This document shows positions 44,233-57,139 of a stretch of DNA of 64,000 nt, in pieces. The stretch spans positions 67,780,001 through 67,844,000 of the forward strand of contig NC_072795.1 of NCBI RefSeq assembly GCF_028583425.1, written 5' to 3'. A program made the position numbers and the translations under genes. Below the pieces are notes generated by a model. It made no database searches, had not been told where the DNA came from, and was given only the letters and a program-made list of their open reading frames with translations. Origin of the DNA: Eublepharis macularius. Taxonomy: Eukaryota; Chordata; Lepidosauria; Squamata; Eublepharidae. Position 1 is the first letter of the stretch. Each line of letters starts with the position of its first letter.

Positions 44233-46465
44233 GTATAGGGTATGGGGATGTAGATAAACTGTAAATAACATTTGATTTGGTAACCTAAGAGTGCAAAAAA
44301 TCTAATCTGCCATTAGGGAAGGGAAAGGGGCAGCAACTAGATGCCAAAGGAATGCATAATAAAATAGTGTCTGAAAAGCCCATTTCTAATTGTCAGTTTC
44401 ATTGAGATCTAAATTGTTACAATGTTCCCCAAGACAATACATTAAAAATGCCTGAGCCAAATGGAAGCAATGTTCAGGTTAACAAATATATTAATAACAG
44501 ATTGTATTATTACCAGCATTTTTTCTTTCTCAGGAGTTGAGTTTCTATATTACAGAGGATTATTTGAAATTTGGCTCCTGGGGATAGGGTGGTGATAACT
44601 AGGATATTTTCTCTCTCCATCATGATGCTTGACTGAAATAGATAGCTTGCGCCACTTTGAGTTTGATAGTGCACATATTTTAAATCATTGTACCAGGGCT
44701 TGACAAGTCCCAGGAACAAGGTTGTCCTAGCACCTAGAAATTTCATGGGGATGCCTAGTATTTTCAGCAGTGATTTTAATGTAGTATGTCACAGTAGAAA
44801 TACAGAGGGCTGAATCTAATCAGTTTTTCCCCTTTGACCACCCAAAAAGACAATGTTTGTGATTATGGGAGCTGCATGAACAAAAAGGCACATGGAATTA
44901 GGGCTGTAATAAGGTTGGAAATTTGCCAAGATTGAACAAGAAAGCTGGATGGATCCAACTCATAGTGTATTTATCATTTTGCATTACAATGTTTTGTTGT
45001 GGGGCAGAAAATAAATGTGCATGAATTTCTTGTCATTGCTTATTTGTATGTAAATTTACCTTTATACCATTCAGTGGTGGTGGATGAATCCATTTCTTAA
45101 GAAGTTGCTTCCTTTACTGGCTCCAGTAAATTAAATTGATTTTTTTCAAACAATGTAATTATGTAAAATTGGGGAGACTCTAGGCTAAATAGAGGTTTGC
45201 TTTTTGTTGTGGTGATGGCAGTCAGGGTTGCCCTTTTTCTCTTTTGTCATAGTTTTTATAACATTATGAGAGACTGTGAAGAGGTTAGAATTAGGGTTTA
45301 TGGTAGCAATAATTTAAATATTTAGTCATGAAAATACAAAACCTTGAATGTTGAAAAATGTGTCTGACTCCTAACTTTTTGTGCTGGCTTTTAGACACAA
45401 AGAAAATTTGAATTATACATAAAATGAAATTGTGTTCCTATTTCAGCACTGGCTCAGAAGCGGCTATCAACTTTTAAAAAATCAAAGAAACTTTGGTTAG
45501 GTTTACTAGATCAAAACTTCAAGAATTTTATTGCCTTGTTATCTTAGAGAGTCATATGAAGCATTCTAATACCTGGTAGTGAGCCTAGGGTTGGTGGTTA
45601 GGAAATGAAATTGAAATACTAAAAGAAGTTTGAGAATTGAGAGGTTTTTCAGATCATTAATACACTGATTTTGGATGAAGTCAATATGATTGGTATGTCA
45701 ACAGTCAGTGTGTGGACCTTGATCAAACAGTCAAGAGTGTCATGTAATTTAAACTTACAGTGAGATCATGTACACTTGCTTCATTAATACATAGGCTAAT
45801 GAAAAAGTGAAAAGACTGTGATGGGTATTTCCAAACAAGTGTTGCAATTCCCAGTTCACATCTTGCTGATTAAACTTTTAAATTTTGAGTCTTTCCCAGT
45901 TCCACTAATTGAGCTCATAAAACTAGCCCTTGACACAGGACTGAAGTGCTATGAACCATGCCATGTCTGGTGAGCGTGACCTGGCACTCTCACAATGATT
46001 TGACAAGGTCTCAAACTGCAGCCTGCCAGCTACAAACAGTAGCGTAAATACTAAACACTAATGAGCGGCAGCTACCAGCACATGGCTAATGGCCTCAGAT
46101 CAGCTGGCCATTGCATTCTGGCTACTGCCAAGGTCACCCGATCAGGTGCATTTGGTATGTGTTTTGTTATACTGCTACTTTTAAGCGTGAGAATGTTACT
46201 ATGAATTGGTATTGTCTATAACTTTAAGAGAGAGCCTCAACTATGTACTAAAATATGTAGTTCAGTATATTGCAGTATGACTACAGTAGTAAACAGCTTG
46301 TTCTGTACTGAAATATCAAGAAATCTGGACAAAGAATCTACTACACTTTGGGGCAGGCTTGGCCGCTTTGAGTGATGGGATAAAATGCAAAAGGAAAGCA
46401 GAAAAAAGTCATGACCCTGAGTGAATGAAATTTTGTTTTGGTTAGATAAAATGTGCTTATAATAG
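44233..46465. other. CNNM2: CNNM2 intron 1, no recognised feature
   Basis: AT-rich sequence with no recognised repeat, RNA or exon. Confidence 0.6.
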
Positions 46466-46630
46466 TCTCGACCAGTCCAGTCTTGTAACAGTTTGGAAGC
46501 TGGGTCAGTACTTGGATGATAGACCACCAAGGAAGATTGGGGCTTTTGTGCAGAGGAAGGCAATGGAAAATCCCATGAGGTGGAACTTCATGGGGACAAC
46601 ATGAGTGGGTTGTGACTCAGCGGCATATTT
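46466..46630 (+). repeat. Degraded 5S rRNA-derived SINE
   Basis: Retains the 5S-like 'cagtacttggatgatagacc' followed by 'gcagaggaaggcaatgg' and 'ttgtgactcagcggca'. More diverged and probably a different subfamily from 12617 and 43972. Confidence 0.7.
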
Positions 46631-46867
46631 TACATTTTAATATTGGAAGGACATGAACACTGGATGATCTGCTGCCACATCACACTATACTAGTTGTCCT
46701 GGAAGTAAATTCCACTGATTTCAATGGTTTCAGCACTTCCTAGGAAGTAACCATAGTATTCTATCCTCATCTTATGGGGAGCTAAGGTCTAAATGAGATG
46801 TGATGGAGATCGTGTGTATTGCGTCTTTTGAGACTGAATTAAATTGTGCAAGGCTGTGAGGGAAGAA

Positions 46868-46930
46868 TGCCTATACTGCTATATAGTTCAGCTGCTATAT
46901 ATGCCTATACTGCTATATAGTTCAGCTGAT
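46868..46930. repeat. 34-bp direct tandem duplication
   Basis: The string 'gcctatactgctatatag' followed by 'ttcagctg' occurs twice, offset by 34 bp. Short, identical copies. Confidence 0.9.
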
Positions 46931-46989
46931 TGAAGTGGAGGCCCCTGTTTCTTTAAAGAAAAAGGACTGGTGCCTCTTATGCCTTTTAA

Positions 46990-47375
46990 GTGATACAACA
47001 GCACAGACGGGTGGCGCAAGGGTTTGCAGCGCTCGCGGCCAGCCGGAAGCACGCACGCACCGGACTGTGTGATGATGTCATGCGTGACGTCATCACGGGA
47101 GCGCGCTGCCGCCGCCACCCCCAATTGCAGTGGCGGCCGGCCTCCAAGCTCTCCCGCTCAGTTGCCTGTGCCACCGCAGATGCCTGCCCACAGCAGCTGT
47201 GCCCGGCCGGGGGCTTGTGCTGGTGGCGTGGGGCGGGAGGGATAGGCGGCGGCTGCTTTGTGGCGTGTGCTCCCACCCCCCGCGCCTCCTCCAGCGCTCC
47301 CTCCGGCACCCCACGCCTGAGGCCACCGCCTACCTGTCCTCAATGGGCGCGCTGGCCCTGAGCGCAGACTGATTC
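46990..47375. repeat. GC-rich insertion-like block with CRE-type palindrome
   Basis: Sharp GC-rich island in AT-rich intron. It contains a 12-bp inverted repeat with one mismatch (47069-47080 and 47085-47096, loop tgcg) that includes TGACGTCA. ORFs in all frames show no motif. No clear terminal repeats were found. It resembles the element at 48440-49146 in composition and palindrome, so it may be a related miniature element. Confidence 0.5.
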
Positions 47376-47609
47376 AGTTTTTATTAGTAAAACTGATGGA
47401 GGAACAGTTAAATTTCTTCTCCCCTCTTTGTGTGGCTCCAGTCAGAATTGTGGGCCCATGTGACTGTAAATTTCAGCTTTAAAAGATGCTGGGAAGATTG
47501 GATTGTGGCTCAGTGAGCTCATCTATTTTAAACCTAAGGCAATGTTTATGAAAATGGCATCTACCCTATATCTTGGGGTAGAATTTTAGTAGCATGATCT
47601 GCTCTGTGC

Positions 47610-48420
47610 AAGTCCTGAATAGGTGTCTGGAGAAGCTAATGAGATGGATAAGGGCCAATAAACTGAAGCTCAGTCCAGACAAGATTGATATTCTGGTGAT
47701 CAATGTCAATCTCCTAAAAGCATAAGAGGTCAGTGTGTCTGGGAGGGGTTGGGGGGCTTGGGATGCTTCTGGATCCTAGTCTGTGGTGAGAGGCTCATGT
47801 CTTCCCCATGGTACATGGAGGTACATCAGCTTTTGCTGATATGCCAGCTTCAGGTGTTCCTTGTGTAATCTAGCTATAGTAATCCATGCTCTGCTCACAT
47901 CAAAGTCAGATTATTGAAATGCACTTTACTTGGGGCTGCCTTTGAAAATTCTCTAGAAGCTTAAATTACTCCAAAATGCCTTGCTTGAACTATTGTTGAG
48001 GCTGGATACAAAGATTGTATCACCCTTGTGAGGAAGGATCTTTACTGGCAGCTTGTCTTTTTTTGGGAACAATTCAAAATGCTGGTTCTTACTTTTAAAA
48101 CCTTAAATGACTAAAGTAAGTGAAGGGCCACTTCTTCCTTTAAAACTTGAATCTGACAATTATCCAGCCCTGCTCTGTATCCTCACCTGCAGAGATGATG
48201 AGTCGCAAACTGAGGCAAGGCTTCTTCAGTGGTGGCAAGTCGTCTTCAGAATGCTCTCCTTGAATCTTGCCTGGTGCCTGTGTTACTCTCATTTAAGCAC
48301 CAGGCAAACACATTTCTTTTTACCCAGACTTTAGCTGAAGAGATCCATCTTTTTAGGGTTTGCTTTTAATCTAAGAACTGCTTTATAAATATCATTTTAA
48401 GCTACTGAATATTGTTTTGT
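47610..48420 (+). mobile_element. L2-like LINE, degraded 3' part
   Basis: Sequence such as 'agctcagtccagacaagat' (about 47672) and 'ttcaaaatgctggttcttac' (about 48073) matches the same LINE family as 42840-43565 and 60470-61770. Multiple stops and frameshifts. The right end is cut by the hAT element's target site at 48432. Confidence 0.65.
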
Positions 48421-48439
48421 GCTATTTTTGTGCCCTGAC

Positions 48440-49146
48440 CAGGGCTGGATCGAGGGGGGGCAGGGGGGGTAGCCTGCCCTTGGCGCCGCCAAAGGGGGGG
48501 GCGCCGGGCATGGCTGCCAGCCACTGGGAGTGCACCATGGCTTGCCGTGAGGGAGGCTGAGCGCAAGGTTGGGAGGCCCTCGCCAGCCCCGCCAATGGGG
48601 CGGCTAGCTTGCCGTGCATGCAGGACCTCCCAGCCCTGCGCTCAGACACCCATGCAGCAAGCCAGCTACCCCAGCGGCGGCGCACACCCCCGCCCCTGCC
48701 AGCTCCATGGCACTCCATGTGCTGGGGCGGCCGGCTTGCTGCACAGGCAACATGGAGCAGGTGAACTGCGCGGAGGGCCTCCTAGCCCTGCACCGGCTGC
48801 CCCAGTGCATGGAGCACCACAGAGCTGGCAGTGGCAGCGAGGGCGTGAGCTGGGGCAGCTGGCTTCCCATGTGGGCGGCTGAGCACAGGGCTGGGAGGCC
48901 CTCCGCGCACGGTAAGCCAGCCGGCTGCCCCAACGCACGCCCGCACTGCCACCGCTGCCAGCTCCATGGCGCACTGGGTGTTGGAGCTGCCAGCTTACCA
49001 CTCTGGTGGCACACCTCCCGCCCTGCATGATGACGTCACGGAAGTGATGTCATCATGCAGCGCTGGGAGTGCGCGCGCGTTGTGCATGCACGTGAAGACC
49101 TAGCCAAGGTTTGCTCCAGGCGCCTCTGCCCATAGATCTGGCCCTG
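48440..49146. mobile_element. Non-autonomous hAT element (707 bp), GC-rich
   Basis: Terminal inverted repeats CAGGGCTGGATC (left) and, read inward from the right, CAGGGCCAGATC (10/12). It is flanked by the identical 8-bp sequence gccctgac at 48432-48439 and 49147-49154, the duplication length typical of hAT transposons. The interior has no transposase, several diverged internal repeats and a 16-bp palindrome (49024-49039 / 49044-49059) containing TGACGTCA. The many overlapping ORFs are compositional. Confidence 0.92.
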
Positions 49147-49154
49147 GCCCTGAC

Positions 49155-50037
49155 TTGATGGTATAAGTTTTCATGCTTCCCCCCCCCCTATGGTATTATT
49201 ATGTTGTATCTTATTTTGTGAGCTGCCTTTAGCAGATCTTTACAGAGGAAACACACAACATTTTCTAAATAGATAAGGAGTGGGAAATTCTTGTTTTTGT
49301 CAGTGTCTAAAGTAGCTAGATGATACACTACTGAGTAATCCATACTTGTTCATTGAAGTGGATTGTTTTATAAAGGGGAAAAAGTCCCTTCAGTCTTTCT
49401 GAGTTCTACAATTGTTAGAAAGCTCACAGTTATAATGAAGTTACCTAAAAGAAGAATTATGAGATGGATTATGTCAAGCCTTGCCTGAAGTAAAGTTCGA
49501 CTGGTTTTTATTTTGCTGTTCTCACTCAGAGGAGAGGACCATCCTTGACTGATGGTTGACTCCTTCCACCGGGACAAGAGGAAGGGACAAGGCCAGCTTC
49601 CTGTGGCAACAGGTAGGAAGACACTACCTTTGGCAGTCCTTTTCCTGTTTTAGCAAGGAGGTCAGGATGGCGGAGGAGTGGTCCTTTTACCCCAGTTTTC
49701 TGCCTTTTTTTGCTGACCACCTTCTTTTCCTCACTTTGTTGGGTTAAAACATTTTTTTACAAGCCACAGCATTTGAGTCTTAGCTAATGCAGTAGCTATG
49801 AACCAAAATAGGTAATGTTATAGAAGCCGTCAGCTCACAGGGTAGAATCTTGATGCTCATAGTACTTGCCTCTGACTCCAAGGCTGAAGAGCTTTTCAAA
49901 AGCATGCCAGCGGTGGATTTCATGCCAAGCTACCAGCACAGCCAGTGTCCTGTGGGCACTAGCAGGTGGTTGAATCTAGTGCATGATACCTGCAACTGCT
50001 GCAGAATAACGGGGTATGTTGACTACCCACTTTATAA
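49155..50037. other. CNNM2: CNNM2 intron 1, no recognised feature
   Basis: A poly-C run lies at about 49178-49187. The remainder shows nothing recognisable. Confidence 0.6.
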
Positions 50038-50262
50038 GTAGCCCCGTGGCGCAGAGTGGTAAGCGGCAGTACTGCAGCCCAACCTCTGCTCACGACCTGA
50101 GTTCGATCCTGGTGGAAGCTGGGTTCAGGTAGCCGGCTCAAGGTTGACTCAGCCTTCCATCCTTCCGAGGTCAGTAAAATGAGTACCCAGTTTCCTGGGG
50201 GTAAAGTGTAGATGACTGGGGAAGGCAATGGCAAATCAGCTATAAAGGTCTCTCAATTCAGA
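50038..50262 (+). repeat. tRNA-derived SINE (second type)
   Basis: tRNA-like head with an A box 'gtggcgcagagtggtaagc' and a B box 'gagttcgatcc', then 'caggtagccggctcaaggtt' and 'ccatccttccgaggtcagta'. It ends after 'ggcaatggcaaatcagc'; the usual 3' part of the family appears missing. This is not a functional tRNA gene because the acceptor and anticodon stems are not formed. Confidence 0.85.
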
Positions 50263-50289
50263 GCCTTCATGCATGCATGAAGTAGGCAG

Positions 50290-53200
50290 CTCACTTCTTG
50301 AATCAGAGGACTCAGAATGGTTCTCAGACAGAGAAGGGGGGCAGGGTTCTAACTGAGAGAGAGGAGCCAGTTATGTGTCTGTGTAGTGTTTGTTTCCTTA
50401 GGAAGGTCTCCATTTAATTACTGAAGCAATGAGAGTCCCACAGTTTTTGGATCTGCCGAAGGAGAAACTTCAACCTGGGACTCAGAAAACTCAGTGGTCA
50501 CAAAGGTATTATCTAGAAGTAAAAGACTAAATCAAATATTTTTCTTTCCAGGCTATTTTGTGGAGAAAGTAAAAGAGAACAGTCTTCCATCAGCTCTCAA
50601 ATAATAACAGTGGAAGGTTTCTCTTCTTAACAGTGTTATTGATTCAGGTTCCATTAGGAGATGCTCTAGTTGCTGCATTTATCTCCAGTGCACTGATCCC
50701 AGAAGACAGGAAAGGGTCCTTAAGAAATACAGCAGTCTGTAAGAGTGAGTTTCTGTGATATAAATAGGTACGGTAATGAACAGCATGTCAATCATGAGTA
50801 GAAAGCAAGTGAAATACATTTGTAGGCTTGAAAGAGCAGTTACCTTTTTGGAAAATGTCAGTTTGAACTCTGTAAAAGTCATAAGAGGTATGGTTGCTGC
50901 AATCACGCTATGCCAAAATCTTTGGTTAAAAAGCTGGGCCTTGGACACCTTACGCCAAAACATCTCACTTTACGAGAAGTGGGGTCTTCTTATGCCCTTT
51001 TCCTTCAGTAAGAAGTGATGGTGCACAAAACCTTTCCGTCTTTGGCTCACAAAAGGTGTTTCCTAAGTTCAGGCATGATTTCAGACTGATCCAGACACAA
51101 GTGTACCATTCTTGTGCAGTCCTAACCCACCAACTGTTTCTCCAGTGCAGCCTATAGGGGTGGATACTGTTATCTATGGAACTGATGCCACAGGACAGCT
51201 ACAGTTATGTTCTGTAAACCTGGCTGTACCTCAGAAGTATAGAGGGAAGTCTTGCCCCTTATCTTAAGGATGGTGTCATCACGGCTTTTCATTAAGGAAT
51301 ATTATATTGTTCATTGCCATCAGAGTGGTGTCTCATTCAGGTATGTTCTGTTGATCTACTTTCTACAAATGTTCTTCCATATATAGTTAAGCCTTGGTTG
51401 ATGGTTTAACAAATGTTCAGCTGTTTATGCCTCTTGTGTGGCAACCTTATTTCAGTTCATTCCACATTGTCTATGAATTTTTTGAGTTGTTAGTAGTTTC
51501 CTGCTCTGGAAGGATTAGAACTGCTTGGAAGAAGAGGAAGGTGTTTCCCACCAGTAGACATAGCTGTGCTTTGTCTCTGCCTCTTGTCCCAGTGGGAGAC
51601 ATTGTCCATCAGCTGAGGATGCTCTCCATACTTTTGAGTAAAAGTAACAATAATGGTAAGTCCAGTGTTCAGTTTGCCAAGATATATTTCTCTTGACCTA
51701 GAAAACTTTAGAAATCTGTGACCTGTAAAGGAAAAACACAGTAAACTCAGGAGAACACTGTAGCTTATGGACTGGAGTCAGTGTTATACAGGTGTACCTT
51801 AGATGAGACGTCTTTCATCTGTTTCTTGCTGATTCAGTATTTAAGTATTTTAGAAGAGTAAAATTCAAAATGATCTTGATAATTTAATCTTCCTTTTGGC
51901 TAACTAGTTGAGAAGATATAACATATGAAATGTTAATGTATGATAGGAAAAAACAGTTCTAAACAGATCAAGTACAGGTGGGTCACTTAAGAAGGTGTAT
52001 CACATATTCTGTCATGGGACTTAATCTCTGTCTCAGAAACAGTATGTAAAGTCTCTCAAGCTTTCGTTATGAATTGGCCTGTAAAGGTATTTTTCAGGTA
52101 ACGTGGTTTATTCCATTGATGATGGAAAATGCAGTGAAAAGGCTTCCTTCTGTTGTGTTATCTGTCTTGGTTCCCACTGCAGCCTAGCATCCAGGATAAT
52201 ATTTATCATTTTACCATGTTTCCTATGATCAGTGTGGTAACTGTGGCTACTACAATATGAATTGTTTCTGATGTAAATAAAATAAATGTATAACAAATGC
52301 CTTCAATGGCAAATCATTATGATCCTAACACATAACTGACTTGAATGAAATCTGAACCATTAGGCAAGTGATGTCATCTGAAATCATTGTCTCCAGTAAA
52401 TAATCAGAGCATAAGCTAAAGGAAAGCATGAAATAAATGCTTGTGAATTGTATATTTTAGATACAGGAACATGGGGCAGATTTATATTGTTGCTTTTCTT
52501 TGGATGATCTCTACCTATTTTTTAATTGCCGTTAGTTGATTTGCGCTAAACATACAGTTCATATGATTAACGACCATTGTTGTAAATTTGCCTAATCTCA
52601 CTTCTGTCACTCATTGCTAGACAGAGTTACTGCCTCAGTGCATGCTAAAAGCTTATTTTGCAGTATTCTTAGGTGTAACTCTGGTTAAGGTAACACTGTT
52701 AATGCTTGCTATTATAAGATGTGCTCACACATTTTTTCTTCTCCACGTGTTACTTAATTAAATGGAAACATGAACTGCATGCATCATTTTTCTTCCTCCT
52801 TGTACGTGTGTGTTGCTTGAATGACGTTACACCAAAATGTCAAATCAGGGTGACAAAATCTGTCTGGTAATATCAGTCCATTGTCTTGAATAATTGAAAC
52901 ATCAAAGAAGGCACACAGTAACAGTTATGAGCCTCAAGAGAAATATTTAGATCTTTGAAATATCAGCCAAAATAGCTCTTGAGGTCACACACACTGCAAG
53001 TGTAGTTCTAAAACCTGAAGTTGAAGTAAAGATGTTAGGAAGATTAAAGGACAAACATATTTCCTCTGGTTGTACCCCTTGGGCATCTCTTTCTATGATG
53101 TGCATGATTATATTTTGGCAGTGGCAATACAACCTTATATATTAATATCTAGTGTATGTTTTCCAGGGAGCAGAACACCCAAAGGGCGTGGGTGGTCATG

Positions 53201-54599
53201 TGCATACTCTTTGACACAGTTTAGTAGTGTTCTTGCAGCTGTCATAAAGTTAAATGTATTTTTCTAAGGATATGCATGAAGGTGATCAAGCGGTGGGGGG
53301 GGAGGCACAGTATGTGTCCAATTTTTCAAAATCTCATTTACAGAACAATGAAAGCAAATGTAATAATATTCAAACCAATAAACAATATCTCAGTACAAAC
53401 ATGTTGATCATAATTTATAAGTTGTCGTCATTGTTAAGCTCATCTGCAAGTGGTGTTGAAAAAGCAGAAATTTCTGTAAGATGAGCAACACAGATGAAAC
53501 ATGTAAAATACAAGGGAATGAAATTGGACAATATAATTCACTTTACATTGGAGGAAATTCCCTCTACAAAGGAACTGAAATCTTTTTTTTCAATTAAAAA
53601 AATGGTAAGAAGTAGATGTGTTCCTGTTATTTGTAAGCATCAAGAATGGGATACTATTCATAAACAAATCAAGTACTACAAGTTGTGTAGTGATTTTCTT
53701 CCTTTTTCTTTAGATGGGTCAAAGTTTCTCTATGTTGGAAGAAATGGATGATCAGATTACTGGTGGGAGGCATTTTACATGTAAAAGTGTATATACTTAT
53801 CGATCAGTGTTTGTTGAATGCATTGGCTAATTATATGTTGCCTATTTAACTTCGATACTTTAAATTGCTTTCTATCCTGAACTATTGTGTGAAGTGTTAT
53901 GTAAGAGGAGGTGCCAAGGTTAAGTTCAAATGCTGTAGCTTACTTGGTAAAATAGAAAGTTATTTTGTTTTTTAGAAGATGTATTTTTAAAAACAGTTTA
54001 AAATGAGACAGTGATAGAGAATTTGTTATATCTTATTAATTTTTTTTGTCTTCCTAGGTGTCTGTCCTTGGAGCTTAATAATCACAAGCCTCTGCATGTG
54101 GGAGACATTAAAACACAGAGGTGTTTTCAAGTAGTGACCATAGTTTACACTGTATATGTAAAATAATGTGCGCCCAAAGCTTGAGACAAAAAGCTGTGGG
54201 TCAAAAAGCTGTATGAATAGGGAAATAAGAGTTATGAGGTTAATGAGTCTTCTTTAGTTGTAAGCTGACATGTGAAGCTGTGGAAGCTAGATGACCAAAT
54301 AGCTTGGAAAATAAAAACAGAAGTTCTTCCTTCTTAAGGTTTACATGAGAGTCACTGGGTCACTTATCAAACAGGGCCAATGTTTTGCCTAAGCAACTGA
54401 GGAAAGCCCTTGAGGCGCTGACAGCACCAGTGGGGCTGGCAGTGTAAGAGAAGGTGACAGGCATGGCTTGTGCCTATCATTATCTCCTGGACCCATGTAG
54501 CTGCTTGTCAGTTTGAAGGTGAGCCCGTGAACTGCTGCAGTGCTACCAATGTATCATCAGTCCATAAACACTCTTTCTCTCCCCTTCCCACCATTTGTC
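50290..54599. other. CNNM2: CNNM2 intron 1, mostly unique sequence
   Basis: No exon, RNA gene or clear transposon was recognised in about 4.3 kb. ORFs are short and lack motifs. This is the longest stretch of the intron without a recognised insertion and may be the best place to look for conserved non-coding elements. Confidence 0.55.
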
Positions 54600-54607
54600 G
54601 TTACACC

Positions 54608-55104
54608 CAGGGGTCATTTCCTATAAAAAGAACAACAGGAACTCATTAGCATATCTCATTAGCATATGCCACACCCCTTGACATCATGTCAGAAGGCAAC
54701 ATCCACCCCTCAGGCCCCTTTCTGCGAAAGTCTCCAGGTATTTCCTTAAAGCAGAATGAACTCAAAGCAGCTTACCCTCCTCTGGAGAGCCAGCCCTGCT
54801 TGCACCCACTCACTCTCAAGTCACAAATGAATATAAAGCAGAATGAATCCAAGCAGCTTACGTTCCTTTGGAGCTCAGCACCACTCGGCTTGCACTCACT
54901 CACTCATTTTCTCTCCCCCCCCCCCACAAATGAAAGTAACAGAGCAGAGCAGAAGGAATCCAAGCAGCTTGCCTTCCTTTGGAGCCCAGCACCACTCGGC
55001 CTGCACTCGGAGGAAATCACGTGGGCGGGGCCAAAACCCACGTGACCTCTTTTTAGACCTACCGGAACGCCGTTCCTGTGCGTTCCGGCTCCAAATGAGC
55101 CCTG
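54608..55104. mobile_element. Non-autonomous hAT element (497 bp) with internal triplication
   Basis: Terminal inverted repeats CAGGGGTCATTTC and, inward from the right, CAGGGCTCATTTG (11/13). Flanked by identical gttacacc at 54600-54607 and 55105-55112 (8-bp duplication, hAT-type). The middle holds three related units starting at about 54749, 54835 and 54947, each with a 'caagcagctta' or 'ccaagcagcttg'-type block and a 'cagcaccactcgg'-type block. No transposase. Confidence 0.94.
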
Positions 55105-55112
55105 GTTACACC

Positions 55113-56325
55113 AGTATCTTCTCAGTAGATGGATTTGTTTTGTTCTGGCATGATTTGAAGATATTGCCTCCCTCTGTTATAGCATTCAGTTACCATTATA
55201 ATGGTCCTTTTTAAATGGCTGAATTTAAATGATCTACAATTCTTTGAAGTACAGCAAGTGAATTAAAATGGATCTGTATTTTATGCTGGTGTAAAATTTT
55301 ACTAAGATATGGAATAGGTTTAAGGCAGCTATTGCCATTTGATCTTTATGATAGAAAGCAAAGCGTTATCAGTGAATGATCATAGTAGACTGCTTACACT
55401 GCTCTGAGACTGATTCTCAGCTGGACTGTGCTGTTAGTGAACAATTTTGAGACAATCAAAACACCTTGGTATTTTGCTTCTTACAGTGTTCTTTGTTCTG
55501 TGCCCTTTGTCTTCTACTTTAGTTTGTCAAAGCGAATGCATTCTGTTTAACCTTCACACCCAATAAGTTAAATTTGGCATGTGGCACCCAGTTTTTTCTG
55601 TGGATCCTGTGTAAGAGGAAACCTGGTTTGAAGTAGGGGTGTGCAGTTTGGTTTGGAATTCGGATTAAAATATTGAATTTTGACTGATTGGGTAAAATCC
55701 AGGTATTACAAATCAAAAACCAAGTATTCCAAATGTTAACCAAATTTTTACTGAAAATTCAGTAAAATTTGGCTGTTGTTTTCTATGGGAAAATCACTCT
55801 GGGGGCTGTCCGGTGAGCTGAGGGGGGACATTTTTCAAGAACCCTGGAAGCCAATTCTATGGGCCCTTGAACAAGATGCTGCCAGCCAATCTGTTCTTCC
55901 CATTGCAGAAACACACTGGGCAAGGCTGCTGTGGCCAAGGCACACTCCTAAATGCAAGCTGAGTTAATTCCAGAGAAAACCCAGCAGAACCCAAGTGAAG
56001 CACGGAAATGGAATCCCCCCCAGAACCAAAGTGAAGCACATGAGAGAATCACGTCCGTTCTGTTCAAACCAAACTGAAGCAAAGGGCACTGTTGCAACGT
56101 AGCCCAACAGAACCAGCGTCATTCACATCAGCCAGGCACTGGGTTCAGGCAGCGGGAAAACACCACAGAACAGCCAAGCAGTACTCAGCTACAAGAACAA
56201 GGCATTACCTTGCTTCAGGTTGCTTCAGCTAATGTTAATTTATCATGTGAAAATGGGTCAGATTGATATTATTGTGACATTATGCACCATAGTTTTCTAA
56301 CAACAGAAATTGCACAATGAGCAGG
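55113..56325. other. CNNM2: CNNM2 intron 1 with one repeat-like segment
   Basis: At about 55636-55780 the sequence 'aggggtgtgcagtttggttt' followed by A/T-rich 'aaat' repeats resembles a transposon end, but no matching right end was located. The rest is unclassified. Confidence 0.45.
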
Positions 56326-56329
56326 ATCT

Positions 56330-56964
56330 GTTTTAGCAAGACTAGATCCCAATGTACTCCATTTAAAGAGGAATACCAGACAAAACACCTTAAAAAGAGC
56401 TCTAGATGGATAAACCACCTGGGAGAAGCAAGCTCAGTAATTAGTACACATTAACAAGTGTTCCTGGAACTAAGACCAGGAAAGCCAAATCCTCCTTCAT
56501 TAAATGGTAGTTGAATCCTCTTTAAAGAAATCTGAGGAGGTAAGAAACCACAAAATAAAGTATTAATTTTATGAATATATCTAGACACAGTATAATGAAA
56601 AGGAATTGCACACAAAACATATAATTCTATGTATAATACTTGTTTTGAATGCATTTACTGTAACCCATGACGATAGTTTTAAAATTGCCCATCTGTCTAG
56701 ATCCAAAGATATATTAGCAATCAGTTTGTTGAAATTTAGCATGATCATATACTTAATATCTCTAGGAATTAGTATTCGAAGATAAGTGCAATGTGAGACC
56801 ACAGCTATAATTCTGCTTACCTATGATTGTAGAACAACAATCTATCAGCAGTCAAAAAGAAACACATAAAAACATCCTGGGAATTTGCCTGATGAGTCAT
56901 GTATCTTGTTTCTAAGCTGGGCTGTAAGGGCTGATTCATGCTGGTTTGGGATGTTAGTTAATTA
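56330..56964 (-). mobile_element. L1-type LINE fragment, minus strand
   Basis: The minus strand has YLRILIPRDIKYMIMLNFNK and DLDRWAILKLSSW (about 56660-56800), then KRIQLPFNEGGFGFPGL (about 56470-56530). These match the C-terminal ORF2 region of L1 elements. Stops and frameshifts are present. Part of it (56744-56964) is repeated at 57897-58124. Confidence 0.8.
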
Positions 56965-57139
56965 ACTAGTCAGGTACTATCAGTTGACTGTCTATTATTT
57001 GATTCAGTCAAATATTTCATGAAGTTGTACTTGTCTAAGTGTCAGTGTATTTTCATATTGCATCATGGGGTTAACTGGAGCAATGATTTGAATGAGAAGA
57101 TCTCTATCATACATATCCTTCCCCTACTACATACCTGCT

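Noticed and set aside
46986..47372. Overlapping GC-rich ORFs of 70-123 codons
   Set aside because: Open in nearly every frame on both strands of a GC-rich insertion; no conserved motif or splice context.
48422..49030. Overlapping ORFs of up to 138 codons
   Set aside because: They lie wholly within the 707-bp non-autonomous hAT element and are explained by composition and internal repeats.
50038..50110. Possible tRNA gene
   Set aside because: A- and B-box sequences are present, but the cloverleaf is not formed and the sequence continues into a SINE body.
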